The notes: generated from the sequence alone by a model not told the origin. DNA of 64,000 nucleotides from Campylobacter concisus (GCF_003048615.2 NZ_CP049263.1:1612001-1676000); one strand, 5' to 3'. Positions 25,505-35,926 are shown, counted from the first letter of the stretch. Program-made: numbers and translations.

Positions 25505-26395
25505 TTATTTTTCTTTAACAACTAAAATTCCACTCACCACGACAAGCACGATACCTGCGAGCGCTAGGTGATTTGGCAACGCATCGCCCATAAAATAGCC
25601 AATAATAAGCGTAAAAATGACGTCAGCGTAGCTAACCGCAGCGATCACGCCAGCTTTTTTGCCAACTGCAAATGCCTTTGTCATAAACGCCTGAAAATAG
25701 TAGCCGCTAAGCCCCATTAGCAAGATAAAAACGACATTGTGCCAGCTTGGCATAGCAAATTTAGAAAATAAAAAATCCAGAGGCTCATAAGTAAAAAACT
25801 CAGCCATCCCCATGCAAATAAGCGGCAAAAACGAGCCCCAAAGCATGAAGCTTAGCACGATGATATTTGTGCCATAGCTCTTGTTTAGCTCCTTGACACT
25901 CGTGTAGGCAATAGCCGCTCCAAGACCGCTCCAAATGCCGATGATATCGGTTTTATTGATACCTAAATTTGGCTGGATAACAAGCAAAATTCCGCCAAAT
26001 CCCAAAAAGACAGCAAACCAGCCAAGCGAACTTAGCCGCTCCTTAAACACGATAGCTGCGAGAATGGCTGTAAAGATTGGGTTTGTCTTTTGAAATGTAA
26101 AGGCTGTGGCTAAATTTACGTGCGCGACGTTATAAAAAAAGGCAAAAAGCGCCACCGTGCCCACAAAACCGCGAAACATCAGCAAGAAAAAGTGCCCGCC
26201 AGTTTGTTTAAATGGAAATTTATAGATGGCGTAGATGACGATGAAAAGTCCGATCAAATTTCTAAAAAAAACAACTTCGATAGAAGGCATATCTTTGCTC
26301 AGATACTTTGCAAATGCGCCAGTCACGGCAAACATAAAGCAAGCAAAGAGCATATAAAAAATGCCAAGATGTGAAATATAAAACCTTTTTAACAT
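25505..26395 (-). CDS. DMT-superfamily permease (two EamA domains)
   Basis: Inner-membrane protein of 296 residues with about ten helices in two EamA halves (about 13-140 and 155-293). The first half contains [11 protein letters not shown] and [15 protein letters not shown], both typical of drug/metabolite exporters. Substrate unknown. It lies ten bases before kdsA and diverges from der across 152 bases. C. jejuni has a permease gene at the same place. Confidence 0.88.
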   Translation of the reverse strand: MLKRFYISHLGIFYMLFACFMFAVTGAFAKYLSKDMPSIEVVFFRNLIGLFIVIYAIYKFPFKQTGGHFFLLMFRGFVGTVALFAFFYNVAHVNLATAFTFQKTNPIFTAILAAIVFKERLSSLGWFAVFLGFGGILLVIQPNLGINKTDIIGIWSGLGAAIAYTSVKELNKSYGTNIIVLSFMLWGSFLPLICMGMAEFFTYEPLDFLFSKFAMPSWHNVVFILLMGLSGYYFQAFMTKAFAVGKKAGVIAAVSYADVIFTLIIGYFMGDALPNHLALAGIVLVVVSGILVVKEK

Positions 26396-26517
26396 CGCAT
26401 AACCTCTAAATTTAAAGCACTCATTTTAATAAAAAATGGCTTAAATTTTGGTTGATTTTTTCTTTTATTTCGGCGCTTTTAAGCGTAATTTTATACTTTA
26501 TATAAGAGAAAAATTTG

Positions 26518-26523
26518 TATAAT
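26518..26523 (+). promoter_or_regulatory. -10 element of der
   Basis: TATAAT with a TTTG extension upstream, 24 bases before the TTG start. AAAAGG lies between as ribosome site. No clear -35. Confidence 0.5.
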
Positions 26524-26547
26524 CAGCCATCATAAAAAGGACAAAAT

Positions 26548-27936
26548 TTGCAAAAAGTAATATTAGTAGGCAAGCCAAATGTCGGCAAAAGCTCACTTTT
26601 TAACCGCTTAGCTGGTCGTCGTATCGCCATAACAAGCGACGTTAGCGGCACTACAAGAGATACAAACAAAGCTAAGATCGAAGTTGAGGGCAAAGAGTGT
26701 ATATTAATCGACAGCGGCGGGCTTGATGATAGCAGCGAGCTTTTTAAAAACGTAAAAGCAAAGACCTTGGCAGAGGCTAAAAACTCAGACGTTATCCTCT
26801 ATATGGTCGATGGCAAAATGATGCCAGATGACGAGGATAGAGCCATTTTTTACGAGCTTAGCAAGCTAAATTTACCAATCGCTCTAGTCATAAATAAAAT
26901 CGACAGCAAAAAAGACGAGCAAAGAGAGTGGGAATTTGTAAGTTTTGGCGCAAAAAACTCATTTGGAATTTCAGTAAGCCACAACACTGGCGTCGATGAG
27001 CTTAGCATCTGGCTAGCAAAGCACCTAGAGAGCAAGGTGCAGATAAAGGCCGATACGAGCGATGATTTTGATGATTTTTTAGAAAACTATAACGACGAGG
27101 GCGAGCTAAGCGACGAGATAGACTATGAGAGCAAAAACATCAGAGTTGGCATCATAGGCCGCGTAAATGTCGGCAAAAGCTCACTTCTAAACGCCCTTGT
27201 AAAAGAGAGCCGCGCCGTTGTTAGCGACGTGGCAGGCACTACGATCGACCCAGTCAATGAAATTTACGAGCATGATGGCAGGGTTTTTGAGTTTGTAGAT
27301 ACTGCCGGTATCAGAAAGCGTGGCAAGATCGAGGGCATCGAGAGATACGCGCTAAATAGAACTGAGAAAATTTTAGAAGAGACAGACGTAGCGCTACTTG
27401 TACTTGATAGCTCTGAGCCACTAACTGAGCTTGATGAGCGCATCGCTGGCATCGCCTCGAAATTTGAGCTTGGCGTCATCATCGTGCTAAACAAATGGGA
27501 CAAAAGCAGCGAAGAATTTGACGAGCTTTGCAAAGAGATAAAAGATAGGTTTAAATTTCTCTCATATGCGCCAATCATCAGCGTTTCGGCACTTGGCGGC
27601 AAAAGAGTGCATAAAATTTACCCACTCATAGTTGAAATTTACAAAAACTACACCCAAAAAATCCAAACTTCAAAGCTAAATGAAGTGATCGGCGAAGCGA
27701 CAAAAGCGCACCCACTGCCACGTGATAAAGGCAGAGTCGTGAAAATTTACTACGCAGTGCAGTTTAAAACAGCGCCTATCATGATAGCGCTCATAATGAA
27801 CCGCCCAAAATGTCTGCACTTTAGCTACAAACGCTACCTGACAAACAAGCTTAGAAAGAGCTTTAGCTTAGCTGGCGTGCCTATCGTGCTGATCCCTAAA
27901 AAACGTGGAGAGAGTGATGAAGACAAAGAACAATAA
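26548..27936 (+). CDS. der: Ribosome assembly GTPase Der (EngA)
   Basis: Essential GTPase for 50S subunit maturation. The 462 residues hold two tandem G domains: GKPNVGKSS with DSGG and NKID in the first; GRVNVGKSS with DTAG and NKWD in the second. A KH-like domain at the C terminus follows. A TTG start at 26548 is used: it begins the family's usual [13 protein letters not shown], and AAAAGG is positioned for it. The 3' end overlaps aroK by 20 bases. Confidence 0.96.
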   Translation: MQKVILVGKPNVGKSSLFNRLAGRRIAITSDVSGTTRDTNKAKIEVEGKECILIDSGGLDDSSELFKNVKAKTLAEAKNSDVILYMVDGKMMPDDEDRAIFYELSKLNLPIALVINKIDSKKDEQREWEFVSFGAKNSFGISVSHNTGVDELSIWLAKHLESKVQIKADTSDDFDDFLENYNDEGELSDEIDYESKNIRVGIIGRVNVGKSSLLNALVKESRAVVSDVAGTTIDPVNEIYEHDGRVFEFVDTAGIRKRGKIEGIERYALNRTEKILEETDVALLVLDSSEPLTELDERIAGIASKFELGVIIVLNKWDKSSEEFDELCKEIKDRFKFLSYAPIISVSALGGKRVHKIYPLIVEIYKNYTQKIQTSKLNEVIGEATKAHPLPRDKGRVVKIYYAVQFKTAPIMIALIMNRPKCLHFSYKRYLTNKLRKSFSLAGVPIVLIPKKRGESDEDKEQ

Positions 27937-28438
27937 TATCGTTTTGATAGGGTTTATGGGCGTTGGCAAGGGCACAACCGCAAGGGCGCTAAGCAAGGCG
28001 CTAAAGACGATGAACCTTGACTGCGACGACTTGCTAGAGAGCTCACAAAATATGAAGATAAAGGCTATCTTTGATGAATTTGGCGAAGAGTATTTTAGGC
28101 AGCTTGAAAAAGATCTAGCCAAATTTCTAGCCACAAATGTCAAAAATGCGATCATCTCGACAGGTGGGGGCTTTGCGAAAGTTAAAAATTTAAACAAAAT
28201 AGGCACCGTGATCTATCTAAAAGCAAGCTTTGATGCGATCATGCAGAGGCTAAAAAATAGCAAAAATAGCGAGAAAAAGATCGCTAAACGCCCGCTTTTA
28301 AGCGACCTGAAAAAGGCTGAGGCACTTCATCTAGAGCGAGAGAAGCTCTATGAGAAAAAGGCTGATTATATCGTTGAAGTGGAGGGCAAAACCCCAAAGC
28401 AGATCGTAAAAGAGATAAGGATACTTTTAAAAGTTTAG
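27917..28438 (+). CDS. aroK: Shikimate kinase
   Basis: Phosphorylates shikimate at O3 in the chorismate pathway. About 173 residues with the P-loop GFMGVGKGT, the substrate Asp in LDCDDLLE, and the GGG motif in [10 protein letters not shown], plus the lid Arg in KRPLL. The ATG at 27917 follows GGAGAG; an in-frame GTG at 27905 is possible but less well placed. It overlaps the der 3' end and precedes trpS as in C. jejuni, though here a 523-base gap intervenes. Confidence 0.94.
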   Translation: MKTKNNNIVLIGFMGVGKGTTARALSKALKTMNLDCDDLLESSQNMKIKAIFDEFGEEYFRQLEKDLAKFLATNVKNAIISTGGGFAKVKNLNKIGTVIYLKASFDAIMQRLKNSKNSEKKIAKRPLLSDLKKAEALHLEREKLYEKKADYIVEVEGKTPKQIVKEIRILLKV

Positions 28439-28961
28439 TTGCAAAGTGGCGAGGGCTACTTGCAACGATAAATTTCAAGATCAGGCTAGATGGCTGTCTG
28501 GCGTGGTGTTGGAATTTGTGATGTTTGAGCCAAATTTAACGTTTTATAGTGAGAAATTTTGGCAAAATTTTGAGATAAATTTTGCTTCTCTTTGTTAGAG
28601 CGCTAAAGCGACAAATGTTGTGCAGTTAAATTTTAAGACCAAGCTAGACACATAAAGTCTAACGTGATGTTAAAATTTAAAAGCTTTGGCAAAGAATTTT
28701 TTGTTTAGGCGAGGCGAAATTTTGTTTTTAAGTGAGGGCTAGACGCATGGTCTGCCAGTTAAATTTTAAGATTAGATTGGATACAAAAATCTAATGTAAC
28801 GTTAAAATTTAAAAAAGCATTTTGGCGAAGTATCGTGAGATGATTTTGATAGTTGTGTAGAAATTTTAAGCCGAGGCTAGACACATAGTCTGCCGAAAGC
28901 TTAAAATTTCAAATCTCTATCAAAAGCGCTCGCGAGAAAAAGCCAAAAAGGAAAGGATAAG
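28439..28961. other. Non-coding gap between aroK and trpS with a palindrome cluster
   Basis: No credible gene in 523 bases. The stretch is filled by five related imperfect palindromes (listed as a repeat) separated by 30-110 bases. A ribosome site AAAGGA precedes the trpS ATG. Confidence 0.7.
28470..28909. repeat. Family of about 50-bp imperfect palindromes
   Basis: Units at 28470-28517, 28626-28680, 28717-28766, 28759-28812 and 28861-28909. Outer arms are AAATTTTAAG and its complement CTTAAAATTT-like. Four units share a core close to GCTAGACACATAGTCTGCC, itself an inverted repeat (AGAC/GTCT). The last unit has perfect 11-bp outer arms. The unit at 28759 has a changed core (GATTAGATT/AATCTAAT), still palindromic, which suggests compensatory change in a folded RNA or hairpin DNA. 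Confidence 0.7.
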
Positions 28962-29927
28962 ATGAGAGTATTAACCGGCCTCCAACCCTCCGGCAAACTA
29001 CACCTTGGCAACTATTTTGCCTCTATAAAGCAGATGGTTGATATGCAAGAAAAAAACGAGATGTTTATGTTTATAGCAAACTACCATGCGATGACCAGCC
29101 TTAGCGACGGCAAAGCGCTAAAGCAAAATACCTTTGACGCTGCGTGTGCTTTTTTGGCGCTTGGGATCGACCCAGGCAAGAGCATTTTCTGGGTGCAAAG
29201 TGACGTTAAAGACGTACTTGAGCTTTACTGGGTGCTAAGTCAATACACGCCTATGGGGCTACTTGAGCGCGCACACAGCTACAAAGACAAGGTTGCAAAG
29301 GGCATTAGCTCGCACCACGGACTCTTTAGCTATCCAGTTTTGATGGCAGCTGATATCTTGCTTTATAACGCGCAGGTCGTGCCTGTGGGCAAAGACCAGA
29401 TCCAGCACGTAGAGATCGCGCGCGACATCGCTATCAAATTTAACAACGAACATGGCGAGATTTTTACATTGCCTGAGGCAAAGATCGATGAAAACGTCGC
29501 TACCGTGCCTGGCACAAATGGCGAAAAGATGAGCAAAAGCTACGGCAACACGATCGATATCTTCGCGGACGCCAAGACGCTTAAAAAGCAAATTTCAAGC
29601 ATCGTGACTGATGGCACGCCGCTTGAAGAGCCAAAGCAGTGGCAAAACTGCAACGTCTATAACATCGCAAAGCTTTTCTTAGACGAAAACGGACAGCGCG
29701 ACTTGCAGGCTAGATATGAGCGTGGTGGCGAGGGGCATGGGCACTTTAAAGCCTATCTAAACGAGCTTGTTTGGGACTATTTCAAAGATGCAAGAGAGAA
29801 ATTTGAATACTATCAAAACAACCCTGACAAGGTGGCTAAAATTTTAGATCTAGGTGCTAAAAAAGCCCAAAATGTAGCTCACGCAACGATAAAAAAAGTG
29901 CGTGAAGCGGTTGGAATTTACAGATAA
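28962..29927 (+). CDS. trpS: Tryptophanyl-tRNA synthetase
   Basis: Class I synthetase that charges tRNA-Trp. The 321 residues show the HIGH-type signature (PSGKLHLGNY), the tryptophan pocket region, and EKMSKSYGNTI as KMSKS loop. GGAAAGGATAAG precedes the ATG. It leads the trpS-membrane protein-serS-TPR gene run. Confidence 0.96.
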   Translation: MRVLTGLQPSGKLHLGNYFASIKQMVDMQEKNEMFMFIANYHAMTSLSDGKALKQNTFDAACAFLALGIDPGKSIFWVQSDVKDVLELYWVLSQYTPMGLLERAHSYKDKVAKGISSHHGLFSYPVLMAADILLYNAQVVPVGKDQIQHVEIARDIAIKFNNEHGEIFTLPEAKIDENVATVPGTNGEKMSKSYGNTIDIFADAKTLKKQISSIVTDGTPLEEPKQWQNCNVYNIAKLFLDENGQRDLQARYERGGEGHGHFKAYLNELVWDYFKDAREKFEYYQNNPDKVAKILDLGAKKAQNVAHATIKKVREAVGIYR

Positions 29928-29935
29928 GGAAAAAT

Positions 29936-30376
29936 ATGCAAAATTTATACCCCTACGCGCAGATAATCCACCTTTTTTGTGCGATCATTTTTGTTGGTTA
30001 TCTATTTTTTGATGTGATCATATTAAGAGCGGCGAGCAAAAAGATGCCGTCAGAGCTTGCTCAAAAGGCAAAACAAGCCATCGGCTCAGTAGCTATTAGG
30101 ATCATGCCTATTTGCTTGCTACTTTTAGTTTTAACTGGTGGCATGATGATGAGCAGCTGGGTCGGCAGCAAGGCTGGAGGCTACTTTGAGACAAATTTAC
30201 AGATCGCTTTTATGATCAAATTTTGCTTAGCGATGGTGATCGTGGCTGCGGTGATAGTAAATTTAAGCTGCAAATTTATATTTAAGCGCCCTAGCCCACT
30301 TGGCAACATCCACCCTATCGCACTTACGCTTGCGGTGGCGATCGTCTTGCTTGCAAAAGTTATGTTTATGGTTTAA
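29936..30376 (+). CDS. Four-helix membrane protein, CopD/HemJ-like
   Basis: Integral membrane protein of 146 residues with four helices. Histidines in helix 1 (QIIHLFCAIIFVG) and before helix 4 (GNIHPIALTLA) resemble the haem- or metal-binding positions of CopD/HemJ-type four-helix proteins. I do not recognise the exact family, and no function is claimed. AAGGA lies just before the ATG, eight bases after trpS, so it is in that operon. Confidence 0.75.
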   Translation: MQNLYPYAQIIHLFCAIIFVGYLFFDVIILRAASKKMPSELAQKAKQAIGSVAIRIMPICLLLLVLTGGMMMSSWVGSKAGGYFETNLQIAFMIKFCLAMVIVAAVIVNLSCKFIFKRPSPLGNIHPIALTLAVAIVLLAKVMFMV

Positions 30377-30397
30377 GGATAGAATAAGGAGAGAATA

Positions 30398-31642
30398 ATG
30401 ATAAATTTAAAACTACTTGAGACAAACTACGATGAATTCGTAAAAAAACTAGAGGGCAAAAACGTTAAAGCTAGCCTATTAGACGAACTTTTACACACTT
30501 TTAACGAGCTAAAGCAAAAGCGCAAAGCACTTGAAAATTTCCAAGCGATCCAAAATGCAAAGAGCAAGGAGCTTGGCGCAAAAGCAAGAGCTGGTGAGGA
30601 CGTAAGTGAGCTTAAGAGTGAGCTAAATTTAAACAAAGCTGCCCTTGCTGACGCTGATGAGATCGTTAAAGAATATGAAGAAAAGCTTGAGCAAATTTCA
30701 TTTAGCGTGCCAAATATCACCGATGATGACGTGCCATTTGGCAAGGACGAGGACGATAACGTCTGCATAAAAACGGTGCTTGAGCCAACTAAATTTGACT
30801 TTACACCAAAGGAGCACTGGGAGCTAGGTGAGAGCCTTGGCTGGCTTGACTTTGAAAGGGGCGCAAAGCTCTCAGGATCGCGCTTTACCGTGCTTCGAGG
30901 CATGGGAGCAAGACTTAGTAGAGCGCTTGTTAATTACATGATCGACTTTAACAGCACGCGCGGATTTGAGCTTGTAAATGTCCCTTATCTAGTAAGCTCA
31001 AACACACTTTTTGGTACCGGTCAGCTGCCTAAATTTGAAGAGGATCTTTACAAGGTTCGCGACGAGGATCTCTACCTCATCCCAACTAGCGAAGTGCCTG
31101 TGACAAATTTATACAATGACACCATCATTGAAGCCGAGCAGCTACCTATAAAGATGACTTGCTACTCGGCATGCTTCCGCCAAGAGGCAGGCTCAGCAGG
31201 ACGTGACACCAGAGGCATGATCCGCCAGCACCAGTTTGAAAAAGTAGAACTTGTAAGCATCACAAAGCCTGATCAAAGCGAGTGCGTGCTTGCTGAGATG
31301 ATATCTTGCGCTAGCGACCTACTAACTAGTCTTGGGCTGCCTCACCGCCATATGCTTCTTTGCAGTGGCGATCTAGGCTTTAGCGCGGCAAAGACGATAG
31401 ACCTTGAGGTTTGGCTACCAGGTCAAGGCAAATACCGCGAGATCAGCTCTATCTCTAATACTCGTGATTTTCAAGCAAGACGCGCAAAAATTCGCTTTAA
31501 AGACGGCAAGAAAAATACACTTGCAAACACGCTAAATGGCTCAAGCTTGGCAGTTGGTAGGACGCTAATAGCGATAATGGAAAACTACCAAAAGGCTGAC
31601 GGCACTATCGAAATTCCAGAAGTTCTTAAAAGGTATATGTAG
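30398..31642 (+). CDS. serS: Seryl-tRNA synthetase
   Basis: Class II synthetase charging tRNA-Ser (a tRNA-Ser gene lies at 21253-21343) and, for selenocysteine, charging tRNA-Sec with serine before SelA acts. The 414 residues have the N-terminal coiled-coil arm (about 30-110), motif 2 in [20 protein letters not shown], and motif 3 near the C terminus ([11 protein letters not shown]). AAGGAGAG precedes the ATG. Its TAG shares one base with the next gene's GTG. Confidence 0.96.
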   Translation: MINLKLLETNYDEFVKKLEGKNVKASLLDELLHTFNELKQKRKALENFQAIQNAKSKELGAKARAGEDVSELKSELNLNKAALADADEIVKEYEEKLEQISFSVPNITDDDVPFGKDEDDNVCIKTVLEPTKFDFTPKEHWELGESLGWLDFERGAKLSGSRFTVLRGMGARLSRALVNYMIDFNSTRGFELVNVPYLVSSNTLFGTGQLPKFEEDLYKVRDEDLYLIPTSEVPVTNLYNDTIIEAEQLPIKMTCYSACFRQEAGSAGRDTRGMIRQHQFEKVELVSITKPDQSECVLAEMISCASDLLTSLGLPHRHMLLCSGDLGFSAAKTIDLEVWLPGQGKYREISSISNTRDFQARRAKIRFKDGKKNTLANTLNGSSLAVGRTLIAIMENYQKADGTIEIPEVLKRYM

Positions 31643-34008
31643 TGGCTGATGACGAGGTTGTAGTTCTAAAGCCACCTGGCGAGCAAGCAGAGCAAGCGCC
31701 TGAAGAGGCAAAGACAGAGGCTCCTGAAGAGATCGTCTCGCTTGAGAGCATCGCAAATGATGGCGTGCTTCAAGATGAGAGCATCCCAGAGCCAATACCT
31801 GTAAAAAAGAGCAAGAAAAAGCTCTTTATCATCATCGGCGCAGCTGCTTTGGTGCTTGTCATTTTGATCGCTGTTTTGTTAATCGTCCTGCTAAAAAAAG
31901 ATAAAAAAGAGGAGATAGACACTACAGCCATCGTAAAAAATATAGAAAACAACTACCAAACGCAAAATTTTGGCGCTTCAAAGATCGATGAGATGATAAA
32001 CAAAGCCAATCAGCTCTATGAGCGTGGCAATAAATTTGAAGCGTTAAAAATTTATGAAAACATAGCTGTTTATAACCAGTCACTTTCAAACTACAACCTC
32101 GGCGTTTCGCAGATGAAACAAGAAAAATGCGATGAGGCGATCATCTCGTTTAACAAAGCGATAACCGACCGCGAAAACACCGCAGTTAGCGCCATAAACG
32201 CCGCTGTTTGCTCACTTGAGCTAAATAACACCAAAAATTTCAACTACTACATAGGGCTTGCGGACTCCTTTTTGCAGTATGAAAACAGCTCGCCACTTTA
32301 CAGCTACTACTATGCGCTAGTTAATTATTACAAGGGTAATTATTACGAGGCACTGCAAGCACTCTCGCACCCTAGCACAGAGGACTATAAGGGCGAGTAT
32401 GCCTACTTGAGCGCAAAAATTTTATCGCTTCTTGGCGATGACGAAAGAGCCATAGCCAAGCTTGAGGGGCAAAAGGCGTTTAAGGCTGACTTTACGCTAG
32501 CACAGCTCTACGCAAGGCTTGGCAAATACGACAAGGCAAGAGACTACCTAACAAAAGCCTCTAAAAACACGCCAAATATCGATCTTATTAAGATGACAGC
32601 CGCACTAATCGATCTAAAAACGGCTGATTATGGCGATGCGGCGGCATTTATCAAAGACGTTTATGACTACAACGCCTCGATGCCAAGTAAAATTTACAAG
32701 ATAAAGACCATCCTAAAGCCAGATCTTTTTGATGTTAGCCTAGCTCAGGCGCACTTTAGCGACGATATGTTTTTTGATAGAACAAGACGCTACGAGACGC
32801 TCTTTTACTTCGCACCTTACAAGGTCTTTGACGCGAAACAGAGCATCGAGCAGATAAGAAAAGGCGGTGTTAGCGTCTTTTTAGATGATACCTCAGCGGC
32901 AAACGACTACCTAACTCAAAGTGCGGCCGCCTCAAAAGTCAATGCAAAACTTAGCGAGGCCATCGCCAAAGCCCTCACCTACCACCTAAAAGAGGCAAAC
33001 AAGGACTTTGAAGAGCTTGCCAAGACCTATCCAAACCACTCGATATTGCAGTACAACCTAGCTCTTAGCTACGCTCAGCTTGGGAATTTTAGCCTTGCTG
33101 CAAAGCACTTTATAGCAAGCTACCATCAAGATGTAAACAACCATCTCTCGGGCATTTTTGGGGCTATCTGCATGGATATAAATAGAAATTTAAACCCAAA
33201 ACTAGTTGAAGAGATCGGCGAAAATTTAGAAAATGACAAGAGCCTAAAGCCTGTAAATTTATACGCCTCGCTTTTAAGCCTAATTAGTGGCAACCAAAGC
33301 GCGATGATAAGGTGGCTTGAAGAGCCAAAAGAGCCTACGACACTAAATTTAGCCTTTGATATCATCACCGCTAAAATTTCAAATAACGACGAGCTAATGT
33401 CAAAAAAAGCTGATGAGCTTATGAAAATTTTGCCAAACGACATCATCGCAAATATCTTAAATTTCATCTCTAAGAACAAAGATCAAAACGTCAAAGAGTA
33501 TGCAAAAGCGATACAAATTTACTTCATCGATAAAAATCTCGACTCAAACGCCTTCTACCACGGCGCTGACATCATCAAAAAGCAATACATCAAGCTGCTT
33601 CAGATCTCAGGCCTGCTAACAAGGGAGCGCGATAAGCTAAGAGCCGAGCTAAAGAGCGCGCCAAAAAATATAAATTTGATCCAAACTCTAGCCTACGTGG
33701 ATATCTTTACAAACGACTTTGATGAGAGTTATAAACTTTATAATGAGGTCATAGACGAGTTTAAGATAAATGACGCTGGCACGCTCTTTTTAGCGAGTGT
33801 AGCAGCCACTGGAGCGAACAAAATAACAAATGCTATCGCACTTTTGGAGCTAACAAAGCTAAATGATCCAAGTGCTGTTGAAAACAGAGCCGCCCTTGGC
33901 TTTATGTATCAGCAAATCGATAACATAAAAGCCGCTCTTATACAATACAGCAAAGTAGGAAACGTCGGATACAACAACGAATTTTATGATTTTATGATAG
34001 ATAATTAG
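31642..34008 (+). CDS. pflB: PflB-like TPR membrane protein (flagellar motor disk family)
   Basis: Large protein of 788 residues: an acidic Glu/Pro-rich cytoplasmic N terminus (1-55), one transmembrane helix (about 61-84), then a long helical region with several TPR-type repeats (for example AKTYPNHSILQYNLALSYAQ near 455-475). It follows serS at the position of the C. jejuni gene known as pflB, whose product is part of the periplasmic motor disk needed for motility. The name rests on position and layout. The GTG start shares one base with the serS stop. Confidence 0.75.
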   Translation: MADDEVVVLKPPGEQAEQAPEEAKTEAPEEIVSLESIANDGVLQDESIPEPIPVKKSKKKLFIIIGAAALVLVILIAVLLIVLLKKDKKEEIDTTAIVKNIENNYQTQNFGASKIDEMINKANQLYERGNKFEALKIYENIAVYNQSLSNYNLGVSQMKQEKCDEAIISFNKAITDRENTAVSAINAAVCSLELNNTKNFNYYIGLADSFLQYENSSPLYSYYYALVNYYKGNYYEALQALSHPSTEDYKGEYAYLSAKILSLLGDDERAIAKLEGQKAFKADFTLAQLYARLGKYDKARDYLTKASKNTPNIDLIKMTAALIDLKTADYGDAAAFIKDVYDYNASMPSKIYKIKTILKPDLFDVSLAQAHFSDDMFFDRTRRYETLFYFAPYKVFDAKQSIEQIRKGGVSVFLDDTSAANDYLTQSAAASKVNAKLSEAIAKALTYHLKEANKDFEELAKTYPNHSILQYNLALSYAQLGNFSLAAKHFIASYHQDVNNHLSGIFGAICMDINRNLNPKLVEEIGENLENDKSLKPVNLYASLLSLISGNQSAMIRWLEEPKEPTTLNLAFDIITAKISNNDELMSKKADELMKILPNDIIANILNFISKNKDQNVKEYAKAIQIYFIDKNLDSNAFYHGADIIKKQYIKLLQISGLLTRERDKLRAELKSAPKNINLIQTLAYVDIFTNDFDESYKLYNEVIDEFKINDAGTLFLASVAATGANKITNAIALLELTKLNDPSAVENRAALGFMYQQIDNIKAALIQYSKVGNVGYNNEFYDFMIDN

Positions 34009-34014
34009 AAAATT

Positions 34015-34044
34015 TAAAGCTAGGTCTTTAAAAGCCTAGCTTTA
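34015..34044. terminator. Bidirectional terminator between pflB-like gene and DUF2920-like gene
   Basis: Perfect 10-bp inverted repeat TAAAGCTAGG / CCTAGCTTTA with a 10-base loop, lying between converging genes. Confidence 0.8.
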
Positions 34045-34062
34045 GATAAAATGGCTCTAAAT

Positions 34063-35313
34063 TTAAATATTAGTAACTTCAAGCCTTATCTGATCTGAGA
34101 CTTCACTAAATTTATAAAGCAAATCACCACACTTATACTCTATGCATTTTTCGTTAATCTCATCTTTTTTATCTTTTTTAGACAAAATTTTCTTCATAAC
34201 GCCAGGAAGCTCTCTTTGCAAAAGCAGTTTATAAGACATCCCCATGCCGTGAGTTAGAGACTTTATAAATTTACCATCAACCTCGCTCTCGTCTTTTACC
34301 ATATGAAGCGTCGCGTCAAAATTTAGCTTCTTAAGAGCCTCATAAAGCTTGGTTTTATCCTTTGCCGGGGCTATATCATCATTCACGCAATGATATCCAA
34401 TATAAAATGTCTTTTTAAATTTACTCTGTACCTTTAAATGTTTCGGATTTAAGATATTTCTTATCTCTTCTCTAGATTCATTAAAATAATATGGTGAAGT
34501 CTTATCTAGTGTCCAATAGGTTTTATCAAAAAGATAGAGGCAAATATCTTGATAAAAGTCATCAGTCGCACAACAAAAAAATTTAGTAAAATCAATCTCT
34601 TTTCCAAAGCCAATAAGACGCCATAAAAATATAGCATAGGAGCTATTATCTATCACAGCATCTACTAACCACGGAGCAATTTTAGCTGATAAATTTGCAA
34701 GATAGCCACCATGTGAGCTTCCTGCCAAAATAACAGGAATTTGACTAAATTTTCCAGCGCATAAATTATGCTTAGTATAAAGAATAGCATTTAATATATC
34801 AATAGCTTGCATAATGCCAAAATTTTGGTATTCATCTTTTGTTGGATACATTGTACAACTCAAATTTAGCTTATAACTTGCAGGCAAAATATTTGCCTTT
34901 TTTCTAAGAGTGATCTCCTCGCTAAGACTTTCAAATAAAAAACATGTTTTTTTATAACTATCGACCGCCTTTATGTCTATTGGTAATGTTATACCAATTT
35001 TGGCTAACTCATCTATTAATATCGCACGGTCCAAATCATCTAACAAACATTGAGCCCCAAGTTGTGGGCGGTTGCCTATACAGTGATAATCCACACTAAT
35101 ACACGCCACATCATAGTTCTCTGCCATGGTTCGCATGAGATGGGCTCTATATCCAGAGTCAGAGTCTGCTCCAAGACCAGGGATGATAACTAAAAGCGCT
35201 TTTGCTTCTTTAACATCGTCATAACAGGCATAAAAAGATAAAGCAGAGCTTCTTTTGATGCCAAGCTCCACATCATCACAAGATAAAATTTCGTAGCTTC
35301 CATCAACTAGCAT
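34063..35313 (-). CDS. DUF2920-like alpha/beta hydrolase
   Basis: Protein of 416 residues with an alpha/beta-hydrolase fold. IIPGLGADSDSGYRAHL gives the oxyanion region (about 43-59) and GSSHGGYL (near 200) the nucleophile elbow with Ser. No signal peptide. It resembles the DUF2920 proteins found in Campylobacter, some of which sit in flagellin glycan gene regions; substrate unknown. Codon choice looks more AT-rich than in the neighbours, which hints at transfer. It has its own AAAGGAG and follows the iron operon by 31 bases, so read-through is possible. Confidence 0.7.
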   Translation of the reverse strand: MLVDGSYEILSCDDVELGIKRSSALSFYACYDDVKEAKALLVIIPGLGADSDSGYRAHLMRTMAENYDVACISVDYHCIGNRPQLGAQCLLDDLDRAILIDELAKIGITLPIDIKAVDSYKKTCFLFESLSEEITLRKKANILPASYKLNLSCTMYPTKDEYQNFGIMQAIDILNAILYTKHNLCAGKFSQIPVILAGSSHGGYLANLSAKIAPWLVDAVIDNSSYAIFLWRLIGFGKEIDFTKFFCCATDDFYQDICLYLFDKTYWTLDKTSPYYFNESREEIRNILNPKHLKVQSKFKKTFYIGYHCVNDDIAPAKDKTKLYEALKKLNFDATLHMVKDESEVDGKFIKSLTHGMGMSYKLLLQRELPGVMKKILSKKDKKDEINEKCIEYKCGDLLYKFSEVSDQIRLEVTNI

Positions 35314-35344
35314 CTTAACTCCTTTTAAAGTTTGCTAAATTTCT

Positions 35345-35926
35345 CTACCTTTGTGAGACGTTATAAAAAAAGCTAACGATCTGTTTTGCTAGGCGCTCTT
35401 TGAAAAATGGCCAGATGTAGCTTGGCGAATAGACATTACCAGCTTGCATGAGCGAGATATTTGTCGCTTTCTCACCGCCATCTTTTGGGCGCACTAGCAC
35501 GCTTACTTGCATGTAGTAAGCATAGCTGTTTGTGCTAAAGTCGTCATCATAATCATCATAATCAAACGGGAAAAACATCGAGTAGCCAAAGCCAAAACTT
35601 GGTCTGCCAAAGCCATATCCCATGCCCATTGAAAATCTAGGGTCTCTTTTGGTTGTCCTAGAAAAGCTTTGCACGTCGCCAAGGATGATGAAGTCGGCAT
35701 TTTTGATATTTGGCTCATTTCTAAAGCCAGCCTTTGCAAATTCGCTTAAAATTTCAGCATTTACATCTTGTCCGGTCGCGCTATTTTTAAAATTTACATA
35801 GACGCTTTTGTTTGCTTCACCAAGCGTAAAAAAGATCGGATCACTCGTTTTTACCGAGATATTTGGCGTGCTGCTAGCACATCCGACAAAAAACACCGCT
35901 AGAACAAATAAAAAGAAATTTCTCAT
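35345..35926 (-). CDS. TraT-like outer-membrane lipoprotein
   Basis: Lipoprotein of about 193 residues; signal peptide RNFFLFVLAVFFVGC with acylated Cys near residue 16. The mature part resembles TraT complement-resistance proteins by its opening VKTSDPIFF, the spacing VNAEILSEFAKAGFR, NADFIILGDVQ, a glycine/aromatic-rich centre and the end LAKQIVSFF. TraT is a surface-exclusion and serum-resistance protein of plasmids; here the role is unknown. The ATG at 35926 has AGGAG at proper distance; a GTG two codons earlier overlaps that site and is rejected. Last gene of the P19 iron operon. Confidence 0.72.
   Translation of the reverse strand: MRNFFLFVLAVFFVGCASSTPNISVKTSDPIFFTLGEANKSVYVNFKNSATGQDVNAEILSEFAKAGFRNEPNIKNADFIILGDVQSFSRTTKRDPRFSMGMGYGFGRPSFGFGYSMFFPFDYDDYDDDFSTNSYAYYMQVSVLVRPKDGGEKATNISLMQAGNVYSPSYIWPFFKERLAKQIVSFFYNVSQR

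Noticed and set aside
28470-28909. CRISPR array or tandem repeat in the aroK-trpS gap
   Set aside because: Units are palindromic, imperfect and irregularly spaced, and some overlap; the pattern is not repeat-spacer.
30427-30903. Ser-rich minus-strand reading frame of 158 codons inside serS
   Set aside because: Antisense to a certain synthetase gene, with Ser/Phe/Leu-rich composition typical of a reverse-strand shadow.
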